Source: an uncultured Clostridium sp. (GTDB taxonomy: Bacteria > Bacillota > Clostridia > TANB77 > CAG-508). Taken from it: 9,405 bases of DNA. The notes under the pieces were generated by a model, which saw only the letters and a program-made list of their open reading frames with translations, was not told the origin of the DNA and searched no databases. The stretch covers positions 1 through 9,405 of the forward strand of contig USQA01000037.1 of assembly GCA_900556695.1 (NCBI GenBank). Direction: 5' to 3'. Below are positions 1 to 5,396 of the stretch, one piece after another (positions within the stretch are counted from its first letter, which is position 1; each line of letters opens with the position of its first letter). The translations under genes were made by a program, and so were the position numbers.

Positions 1-112
1 TTGCCTTTCCTGCCGGCACGATCTCCAGTTCTGCTGAGAGAAAATCTTCCTCTTCCATATCAAGATTCTCCTTTAAGAACTGTACTACGGCTGCCTTTAC
101 CAGCTCTTTTTC
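1..112 (-). CDS. Partial M18-family (aminopeptidase 1-like) fragment, fused in frame to spoIIAB
   Basis: The reading frame of spoIIAB runs past its normal end without a stop and leaves the window at base 1. The last ~37 residues include FLKENLDMEEEDFLSAELE followed by IVPAGKA. This resembles, from memory, the internal segment of clostridial M18 zinc aminopeptidases (…EEDFLSAELE(I/V)VPAGKARD…); no catalytic residues lie in the window. Base composition changes abruptly: about 46% G+C in bases 1-100 by hand count against about 25% beyond, with codons such as CTG, GTG, CCG, GCC and ATC that are uncommon in the neighbouring genes. The stretch therefore probably comes from a different genome or region. 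The junction position is an estimate, since it lies inside a purine repeat. The family call rests on remembered motif similarity only. Confidence 0.55.
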
Positions 113-125
113 TTCTTTTTCTTCA
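104..125. repeat. GAAGAAAAA tandem purine repeat at the spoIIAB/aminopeptidase joint
   Basis: On the minus strand a 9-base unit GAAGAAAAA is repeated twice and continues into GAG. It encodes Glu/Lys-rich residues (PEEKEEKE). It sits exactly where SpoIIAB homology ends and the higher-GC aminopeptidase-like segment begins. Such low-complexity sequence could supply microhomology for a false assembly join or for a real recombination event. Confidence 0.6.
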
Positions 126-556
126 GGTCTTTTTATTAATTTTTTCATAGTTATTTTTGTCCCTAATCCAACCACAGATTCAATATTTACTTCATCCATA
201 AAACTTTCCATTATTGTAAATCCCATTCCAGATCTTTCTAAATTTGGTTTTGTTGTATATAGTGGCTCTTTTGCAATATTTATATTTTCTATTCCTTTAC
301 CTTGATCTGATATTTCTATTATTATTTGATTTTGTTTTAATTTTGCTTTTATTTTTACTATTCCTTGTTTATCCTCATATCCATGTATAATGCAGTTAGT
401 AACAGCTTCAGATACTGCAGTTTTTATGTCTGCTAATTCTTCTATTGTTGGGTCTAATTGTGATGCAAATGCTGCAACTGTAATTCTTGCAAATGCTTCA
501 TTTGCTCCTTTATTTAGAAATTCTAATTTCATTTCATTATCAAAATTTCTTTTCAT
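113..556 (-). CDS. spoIIAB: Anti-sigma F factor / serine kinase SpoIIAB (natural C-terminus replaced)
   Basis: SpoIIAB is a cytoplasmic GHKL-fold protein that binds sigma-F and holds it inactive; it also phosphorylates SpoIIAA on serine. The start at 556 follows an AAAGGAA ribosome site. The N-terminus (NEMKLEF, then FARITVAAF and QLDP) matches the family. Visible motifs are the N-box EAVTNCIIHGY with Asn54, the G1 box DQGKGI with Asp84, and the G2 box ERSGMGFT at about residues 107-114, all intact. Family members are about 140-150 residues, so the natural end should fall near residue 148. Instead the frame continues into an unrelated segment. It lies 50 bases downstream of spoIIAA, in the usual order; sigF, which normally follows, is absent. 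Identity is secure; the 3' end is uncertain. Confidence 0.93.
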
Positions 557-606
557 TTTTATTCCTTTCTTGAACAAGTATTTTTGTTCATCTTTTATTT
601 TACGAT

Positions 607-922
607 TTATATATTTTCTGTAACTGGTATTAATCGTAATAGTCCGCTCATTTCAAATATTCTTTCAACACTTCCGTGTTAAATTTGCTATTTCTAGTTT
701 TGCTCCTAACATATTTGCAAATTTGTACCTACCTATAATCAGACCTATACCCGCACTATCCATGAAAGTAACATTATTAAAATCAAATATAATTCTTTCA
801 GGCATATATCTCTCAATTTCATAATCAGCTTTCCCCCTTATCCTTTGAACACTACATTCATCAATTTCATCTGTGATTTTAAAAACTAGAAGCTTGTCCT
901 TTTCATAAAATTTTGATTCCAT
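607..922 (-). CDS. spoIIAA: Anti-sigma F factor antagonist SpoIIAA, with an internal +1 frame break
   Basis: SpoIIAA is a STAS-domain protein; its unphosphorylated form releases sigma-F from SpoIIAB in the forespore. The start at 922 has a strong AAAGGAGG site. The phosphorylation motif FMDSAGIG (Ser56) and GRYK follow the family pattern. The frame from the start ends at TGA (665-667) after 85 codons, inside a conserved region. Removing one base, the C at 676, makes 104 residues and restores the expected C-terminus: SVERIFEMSGLLRLIPVTE, then NI and a stop at 607-609. The break is at an in-frame CGG (674-676), the same type as both asnB breaks. No other lesion is seen. It could be a recoded gene, a sequencing error or a mutation. 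The repeated pattern and otherwise intact gene favour the first two over simple decay. Confidence 0.9.
674..676 (-). other. Putative +1 recoding site: in-frame CGG in spoIIAA
   Basis: The codons read ACA CGG AAG TGT TGA in the initiation frame. Skipping the C at 676 gives ACA GGA AGT GTT GAA, that is Thr-Gly-Ser-Val-Glu, leading into the conserved RIFEMSG segment. The P-site codon ACA cannot re-pair with the shifted CAC, so classical P-site slippage is unlikely. An empty A site with out-of-frame binding of tRNA-Gly fits better (inference). Confidence 0.6.
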
Positions 923-951
923 ATTTTCCTCCTTTTAGTTTTTCTTTTGGT

Positions 952-980
952 ATTATAATTTATTTTCCATTATTTTCCAA
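952..980 (-). promoter_or_regulatory. Candidate spoIIA promoter
   Basis: On the minus strand TTGGAA (975-980) and TATAAT (952-957) are separated by 17 bases, about 30 bases upstream of the spoIIAA start. This looks like a vegetative sigma-A promoter. In Bacillus the spoIIA operon uses sigma-H; two GGAAAATAA repeats here vaguely recall its -35 element, but I see no convincing sigma-H -10. Confidence 0.55.
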
Positions 981-983
981 GAG

Positions 984-1036
984 TAAAAAAATAGAAGTTT
1001 TGTCGAACTTTAAAAAGTTTTCGACAAAAACTTCTA
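984..1036 (-). terminator. Rho-independent terminator after the GNAT gene
   Basis: A long imperfect inverted repeat with arms beginning ATAGAAGTTTTGTCGAA and pairing with TTCGACAAAAACTTCTAT forms a stem with small bulges and an A/T-rich loop. On the minus strand it is followed by a run of seven T (984-990). It lies 43 bases past the GNAT stop and should separate that gene from spoIIA. Confidence 0.85.
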
Positions 1037-1078
1037 TTGTAAAAATACTTTAATTTATTTAATTAATTTTATTCTTAT

Positions 1079-1645
1079 TTAACTAACTTTTTGTTTTTGC
1101 ATTTCTTCTTTAGTAATAGAAAAAATAATTAAATTTTCTGGCTTTCCTGTCTTATTATTTATTTTTCTATTTCTTAATATTGCTTCTTGTCTCATTCCAA
1201 TATTTTTTAAAATATTATTTCTCGTTTTTTTTATAAATTCATTACTATCATAAAACTTGCAAATAATAATTGAAATACCTTCTTCATACATCAAATAATT
1301 CATTGTTTCTTCTATAGCTTCTTCTAATAATTTATCTTTTAGCCATTTTAGTCCTATGCCAAAATTCAAATTACATCTACCATTTTCTTTAGATATCTCT
1401 GTAGCTTTTATATACCCTACAACTATACCAGACTTTTTTTCTTCAATTGCCCATATTGGTTCACCTAGTTCATATTCTTTAATAGATGACAATATAATAC
1501 CTCTTGTTTCTTCAACATTTTTATGCATATTATAATTATAACAATCTTCTAGTTTTTTTATAGTTGCTATATTATTATATATATCTTCTGCATCTTCAAT
1601 TCTAAATTTTCTTATTATTGTCCTTTCGGTTTCTAAATCTTTCAT
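1079..1645 (-). CDS. GNAT-family N-acetyltransferase (RimJ/RimL-like), divergent
   Basis: This 188-residue protein opens MKDLETERTIIRKFRIEDAE, the usual beginning of RimJ/RimL-type acetyltransferases, which move an acetyl group from acetyl-CoA to an amine on a protein, antibiotic or metabolite. The C-terminal half keeps the pattern NILKNIGMRQEAILRN typical of the fold. The acetyl-CoA pyrophosphate loop, normally close to WGKGYATEAL, is degenerate here (KWLKDKLLEEAIEE), so activity is uncertain. I chose the start at 1645 because AAGGGAGG lies just upstream; an upstream in-frame ATG at 1666 precedes that site. The gene stands alone with its own terminator. The substrate cannot be told from the sequence. 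Confidence 0.8.
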   Translation of the reverse strand: MKDLETERTIIRKFRIEDAEDIYNNIATIKKLEDCYNYNMHKNVEETRGIILSSIKEYELGEPIWAIEEKKSGIVVGYIKATEISKENGRCNLNFGIGLKWLKDKLLEEAIEETMNYLMYEEGISIIICKFYDSNEFIKKTRNNILKNIGMRQEAILRNRKINNKTGKPENLIIFSITKEEMQKQKVS

Positions 1646-1680
1646 TTTTTCCTCCCTTATTTTCAAACATTTTATATTCT

Positions 1681-1710
1681 AATATTACTTTTTTGGTATA
1701 TAGTAATATT
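1681..1710. repeat. Inverted repeat upstream of the GNAT gene (possible operator)
   Basis: Two perfect 9-base arms, AATATTACT (1681-1689) and AGTAATATT (1702-1710), are separated by 12 bases and lie about 36-65 bases upstream of the GNAT start. The position suits a regulator-binding site. The sequence is very A/T-rich, so chance is possible, and I found no clear promoter to anchor it. Confidence 0.35.
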
Positions 1711-1733
1711 TTTACAAAAGTGCTGTTTCTTTA

Positions 1734-1789
1734 TAAAAAAAATATCTTATGAAAATATATAAAACAAATTACATATTTCATAAGATATT
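1734..1789 (-). terminator. Terminator after the HdeD-family gene
   Basis: A 14-base-pair perfect stem is formed by AATATCTTATGAAA (1741-1754) and TTTCATAAGATATT (1776-1789), with a 21-base loop. On the minus strand it runs into a T tract (about 1735-1742). It begins 10 bases beyond the stop codon of the membrane protein gene. Confidence 0.75.
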
Positions 1790-1798
1790 CTTTACTAA

Positions 1799-2332
1799 TT
1801 ATTTTAAATAATTATCTACCTTTTTTATAAATATAATATTTTCAATAACATCCATAATTCCATAACCTAAAATTATAACTCCAATTGTTTGGAATATAGC
1901 TCCACTATTAACCAATATATAAATACCTGCAAGAAGTGTTAATATTGATAAAATTATGCTAAATATCCATAATTTAGATTTGTAGTCTTTCCATGATATA
2001 GTTGTTTGTAAATTCATTATTCCACTATATATTATCCATACAGCAATTAAAATTCTAAAAAATGATGCTATAACATCTGAAAAAAACATTATAACTATTC
2101 CTATTATTATCGAAATAATTCCAACTGCTAAAAAATAGTTGTCCATTTTGCTTGTATAAAAATAGTTAGCTATTTTTATTATTCCTAAAACAATAAATAT
2201 TACTCCTAGAATAATTGAAATTGAAGCCATTACTACCTCTGGATTTGCAATAAGTATTATTCCAAAAATAATAAATATAAGTGATAAAATTAGATCTGTC
2301 CATCCTGATTTTTTCAAAAATTTTTCTAACAT
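1799..2332 (-). CDS. HdeD/DUF308-family integral membrane protein
   Basis: This 177-residue protein is almost entirely hydrophobic, with about six membrane segments and short polar turns. The first follows a charged start, MLEKFLKKSGWTDLILSLIF. The arrangement, including a glycine-rich pattern of the IFGIILIANPE and VGIISIIIGIVIMF type, matches the DUF308/HdeD family. In enterobacteria HdeD is linked to acid resistance; in Firmicutes the role is unknown, and I do not assign one here. The start at 2332 follows an AGAAGG ribosome site. A promoter lies just upstream and a hairpin terminator just downstream, so it appears to be a single-gene unit. Confidence 0.8.
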   Translation of the reverse strand: MLEKFLKKSGWTDLILSLIFIIFGIILIANPEVVMASISIILGVIFIVLGIIKIANYFYTSKMDNYFLAVGIISIIIGIVIMFFSDVIASFFRILIAVWIIYSGIMNLQTTISWKDYKSKLWIFSIILSILTLLAGIYILVNSGAIFQTIGVIILGYGIMDVIENIIFIKKVDNYLK

Positions 2333-2368
2333 ATTATTACCTTCTTTATATATATTTTTTATATTTAA

Positions 2369-2397
2369 AGTTTAACTTATTTAGATTTTTTTGTCAA
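2369..2397 (-). promoter_or_regulatory. Promoter for the HdeD-family gene
   Basis: On the minus strand a perfect TTGACA (2392-2397) is followed after 17 bases by TAAACT (2369-2374), about 37 bases upstream of the start codon. It shares ATTGACAAAAAAAT with the rpmF promoter, consistent with a housekeeping sigma factor. Confidence 0.65.
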
Positions 2398-2400
2398 TGC

Positions 2401-2436
2401 TAAAAAACAAAAACAGGAAAGCTTTAGAACTTTCCT
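2401..2436 (-). terminator. Terminator after rpmF
   Basis: A 7-base-pair stem, AGGAAAG (2415-2421) with CTTTCCT (2430-2436), and an 8-base loop is followed on the minus strand by GTTTTTGTTTTTT. A second hairpin (TAGCAC 2451-2456 with GTGCTA 2467-2472) sits between it and the rpmF stop and lacks a clean T-run. Confidence 0.7.
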
Positions 2437-2477
2437 ATAATATAATAAAATAGCACCTTTATATAAGTGCTACTCTA

Positions 2478-2669
2478 TTACGCATTTTCAGTTTCTTTTT
2501 TTGATATTACTTCTTTTCCGTCATAATATCCACAATTCTTACAAGCTCTATGTGGCATTACTGGTTCATGGCAATGTGGGCAGCTTGTGTATGTAGGATT
2601 TTCTTTTTTCCATGTTGATCTTTTTGAATGTGTTCTTGCTTTTGACCATCTTCTTTTTGGTTGTGCCAT
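2478..2669 (-). CDS. rpmF: 50S ribosomal protein L32, zinc-ribbon form
   Basis: The 63-residue product begins MAQPKRRWSKARTHSKRS, the hallmark of L32, a small basic protein of the large ribosomal subunit. Four cysteines in two CxxC pairs (Cys30/Cys33 and Cys43/Cys46) form the zinc ribbon; this is the C+ version of the protein. Length is typical. A GGAGG site precedes the start. L32 often follows a DUF177 (YceD) gene in Firmicutes, but here it stands alone behind a strong promoter and is followed by a terminator. Identification is secure. Confidence 0.97.
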   Translation of the reverse strand: MAQPKRRWSKARTHSKRSTWKKENPTYTSCPHCHEPVMPHRACKNCGYYDGKEVISKKETENA

Positions 2670-2742
2670 TTGTATTCCCTCCTTGTTTTAGATATATTAT
2701 TTATATCTTTTTCTATTTTTTCGTTTTTATAGTCACTGTATT

Positions 2743-2771
2743 ATTATACAAGTATTTTATTTTTTTGTCAA
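2743..2771 (-). promoter_or_regulatory. Consensus sigma-A promoter for rpmF
   Basis: On the minus strand TTGACA (2766-2771), a 17-base spacer and TATAAT (2743-2748) match the consensus exactly, giving an untranslated leader of about 67 bases before the rpmF start. A 7-base inverted repeat (AAGTATT 2750-2756, AATACTT 2770-2776) brackets the -35 and most of the spacer. Confidence 0.85.
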
Positions 2772-2784
2772 TACTTAGAAAACA

Positions 2785-3324
2785 TTATTCACAATACTTT
2801 TTATATATTGCTCTAATATTCTCTTTTTTAAATGTAGCATCAATTCCATTATCTGCAACTTGTTTTAAAGCATCAGTAATAAAATCTTTGGTTTTGTCAT
2901 TCATTTTTATTTTATCTTTTTCTTTATTCCAATATCCATACTCGTATTCTTTTGTCCAATTCTTTCCTTCATAGACCATTCCTGCTGCTAATTTATCACA
3001 CAACATTTCAACAGCATATTTATATGGTATAACAGGTGTTGGATCAGGTGCTCTGTCATCATTCCAATATTCTGCATGATGTTTATTTCTTCCTTTATGA
3101 TGTAACCAAGCTTCTGAATATCCTTTATCTTTTTTAGCTTCTGTAATTGGTGAATGTGTTCCAACATAATATTTTATACTTTCTCCAAATTCAGTTGGTG
3201 AATATTTTGAAATATCATGCCAAAATCCTCTCCATGGTTCTCCCACCTTACAACATAATTTGAATACAATCCATTTATGGTTTGTTATTAATTTAAAGTG
3301 TTTTACTGCGTTTTTTAAATACAT
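2785..3324 (-). CDS. DUF5662-like protein of unknown function
   Basis: This 179-residue soluble protein matches, from memory, the DUF5662 family. It is rich in His, Trp and Tyr. Two histidine-bearing blocks stand out: WRGFWHDISKYSPTEF (about residues 31-46) and HHKGRNKHHAEYW (about 75-87). The HD pair and clustered histidines suggest a metal site, but this is inference and no reaction is known to me. I set the start at 3324 because GGAGG lies just upstream; an in-frame ATG at 3336 overlaps that ribosome site and is unlikely. It is transcribed divergently from asnB across a 119-base gap. No hairpin separates its end from the rpmF promoter. Confidence 0.7.
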   Translation of the reverse strand: MYLKNAVKHFKLITNHKWIVFKLCCKVGEPWRGFWHDISKYSPTEFGESIKYYVGTHSPITEAKKDKGYSEAWLHHKGRNKHHAEYWNDDRAPDPTPVIPYKYAVEMLCDKLAAGMVYEGKNWTKEYEYGYWNKEKDKIKMNDKTKDFITDALKQVADNGIDATFKKENIRAIYKKYCE

Positions 3325-3355
3325 TTTTTCCTCCAACTATATTACATATATTTAT

Positions 3356-3384
3356 AGTTTACTACATCTTTTTTGTAAAATCAA
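3356..3384 (-). promoter_or_regulatory. Candidate promoter for the DUF5662-like gene
   Basis: On the minus strand TTGATT (3379-3384), 17 bases, then TAAACT (3356-3361), about 32 bases before the start codon. The -10 hexamer is the same as in the HdeD gene promoter. In the same gap I found no equally good promoter for asnB on the plus strand. Confidence 0.5.
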
Positions 3385-3443
3385 TAAATCTTTTTCTATT
3401 TTCTGCATAAAATATTAAGAAAACTATTTTTGGGAGGTAAATT

Positions 3444-5293
3444 ATGTGTGGATTTGTTGGCTTTGTAAATTATAAACAAAATATATTAGATAAAAAAGCT
3501 GAATTAAAAAAAATGAATGAATATCTTTCTAAGAGAGGACCAGATGAGGATGGCTATTACATAAATGAACATGTAGCACTTGGACACAAAAGATTAATTG
3601 TTCTAGATCCTAACGGACGGTAAACAACCTATGATAGAAAAATATGAATATGGTGATTATGTTATTGTTTATAATGGGCAAATATATAACACTAAAGAAC
3701 TAAAACAAACATTAAGGGAGAATGGTTTCTCTTTTAATGGACATTGCGATACAGAAATACTACTAAAAAGTTATATCCATTATGGAAAAGATGTAGTAAA
3801 ACATCTAAATGGTATTTTTTCTTTTGCAATTTGGGATAGTAATAAAAAAGAAGTATTTTTAGCACGTGATCATTTCGGAATAAAACCTTTATTTTATACT
3901 TTATATAATAATACATTAATCTTTTCTTCTGAAATAAAAGCTTTGCTTAGATACCCTGGAATAGAACTAAAATTAAATTCTGAAAGTATTGGAGAACTTA
4001 TTGGCATTGGACCAAGTCACACTCCTGGAACTACTATATTTAAAGATATTTTTGAAATAAAACCTGCTCATTTTGCTATATATAATTATTCTGGTTTCCA
4101 TACAAGTAGATATTGGAAATTAGAAACAAAAAAACATTCTGATAGTTTAGGAGCTACATGTGAAAAAATTCATTATTTATTAGATGATTCTATACAAAGA
4201 CAATTAATATCAGATGTTCCTTTAGGTGTTATGTTGTCTCGGAGGTTTAGATTCTAGTATTATAGTTGCATATGCAAGCAATTATTGTAAAAATAATGGA
4301 TTGCCACCTTTAGATACTTTCTCTGTTGACTATGTTGATAATGACAAAAACTTTGTTAAAAGTGATTTTCAACCCAATTCAGATAATTACTATATAGAAC
4401 TAATGAAAAAGAAATTTGAAACAAATCATCATCAAATTGTAATAGATACACCTGAACTTGCTAATAACTTAGAAAATGCAATGATTGCAAGAGATTTTCC
4501 TGGAATGGCAGATGTTGACTCATCTTTTCTACTATTTTGCCAAAATATAAAAAATGATGCTACAGTTTGTTTATCAGGTGAATGTTCTGATGAAATTTTT
4601 GCAGGTTATCCATGGTTTTTCCGTGAAGATGCTTTAAATAGCAATACTTTTCCATGGTCTATCGCGTTAGATGAAAGACAAAAACTTCTAAATCCTAGTA
4701 TTTCTAGTAAAATAAATTTAAAAGATTATGTAGATTACAGATATAATCAAAGTTTATCAGAAATAGAATTTATAGACTCAGATTCTAAAGAAACTTCTGA
4801 AAAAAGAAAAATAACTTATCTAACAATGAATTGGTTTATGCAAACACTTCTTGATAGGTCTGACAGAATGTCTATGTATAATGGATTAGAACTTAGAGTT
4901 CCATTTTGTGATTATAGATTAGTTCAATATATGTGGAATGTGCCTTGGGAGATGAAAGCTTTAAATGGACGTGAAAAAGGTTTACTTCGTTATATTGTAA
5001 AAGATTTATTGCCAAATGAAATAGTAGATAGAAAAAAATCACCTTATCCTAAAACTCATAATCCAACTTATTTAGCTAAAGTAAAGGAAATGCTAACCCA
5101 AATAATGAATAAACCAAATGCTCCTATAAATAATTTATTAAACAGAGAATATATATTAGAAATATTAAAAACAGATGGTAAAGCTTTTACAAGACCTTGG
5201 TTTGGTCAGTTAATGACCGGTCCCCAACTTATGGCATATCTCTGCCAGGTTAATATGTGGCTTGAGAAGTATCAGCCTAAGATTGAGATATAA
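3444..5293 (+). CDS. asnB: Glutamine-hydrolysing asparagine synthetase AsnB, with two +1 frame breaks
   Basis: The enzyme makes asparagine from aspartate, ATP and glutamine. Start ATG follows GGGAGG at optimal spacing. The N-terminal glutaminase begins MCGFVGF with catalytic Cys2 and continues through RGPDEDG, YNGQIYN, CDTE and ARDHFGIKPL. The synthetase domain carries the PP-loop SGGLDSS (residues 265-271), GECSDEIFAGYPW, and RSDRMSMYNGLELRVPF. The DNA is split into three frames: the first ends at TAA (3621-3623), the second at TAG (4255-4257), the third runs to 5293. Skipping one C at 3618 and one at 4240 yields 615 residues, a normal AsnB length, with no missing motif. Both breaks are at in-frame CGG codons. 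Apart from them the gene shows no decay. It could be recoded, an error product or a very recent pseudogene. The last ~80 bases are richer in G+C than the rest. Confidence 0.9.
3618..3620 (+). other. Putative +1 recoding site 1 in asnB: in-frame CGG followed by TAA
   Basis: The initiation frame reads CCT AAC GGA CGG TAA after 59 codons. Skipping the C at 3618 gives CCT AAC GGA GGT AAA CAA CCT ATG, Pro-Asn-Gly-Gly-Lys-Gln-Pro-Met, the usual AsnB sequence after the LGHKRL motif. The stop is immediately next to CGG. No Shine-Dalgarno-like stimulator is seen upstream. Confidence 0.62.
4240..4242 (+). other. Putative +1 recoding site 2 in asnB: in-frame CGG within the PP-loop
   Basis: The frame reads TCT CGG AGG TTT AGA TTC TAG. 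Skipping the C at 4240 gives TCT GGA GGT TTA GAT TCT AGT, Ser-Gly-Gly-Leu-Asp-Ser-Ser. This is the ATP-binding PP-loop, where glycine is near-invariant, so the recoded residue should be Gly and not Arg. The unshifted product would be a glutaminase domain without a synthetase domain. Confidence 0.65.
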
Positions 5294-5296
5294 TTT

Positions 5297-5330
5297 TAAA
5301 ATAGAGGTTCTTAGAACCTCTATTTTACTT
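5297..5330 (+). terminator. Terminator between converging asnB and mutS
   Basis: AAAATAGAGGTTC (5298-5310) and GAACCTCTATTTT (5314-5326) form a perfect stem of at least 13 base pairs with a 3-base loop, starting 4 bases after the asnB stop. T-rich sequence follows on the plus strand. The flank on the minus strand (TTTTAAAATT) is weaker but may also serve mutS from the other side. Confidence 0.85.
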
Positions 5331-5396
5331 TTTATGTGTTGTTTAAATTCTTTGTTTCAATTACAAACTTGTCAAAATCTAAAACTCCAAATATTT

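Noticed and set aside
2451..2472. Second hairpin downstream of rpmF as an independent small RNA.
   Set aside because: Short stem, no own promoter and no T-run; more likely part of the rpmF 3' end.
3325..3443. Riboswitch or T-box leader ahead of asnB.
   Set aside because: The 119-base divergent gap is too short and shows no T-box, stem series or terminator hairpin.
3606..4245. prfB-type programmed shift with an upstream Shine-Dalgarno stimulator at the CGG sites.
   Set aside because: No SD-like sequence lies at the right distance upstream. The GGAGG at 4241-4245 is downstream of the skipped C and encodes the Gly-Gly of the PP-loop.
3631..5293. Two or three separate genes in place of one broken asnB (an ATG at 3631 and one at 4226 could start independent products).
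   Set aside because: Neither ATG has a Shine-Dalgarno site, and both fall inside conserved domains. The pieces join exactly at family motifs when one base is skipped.
3444..5293. asnB as an ordinary decayed pseudogene.
   Set aside because: All catalytic motifs and full length are kept, and the only two lesions are identical in kind and match a third in spoIIAA. Decay cannot be excluded, but it does not explain the pattern.
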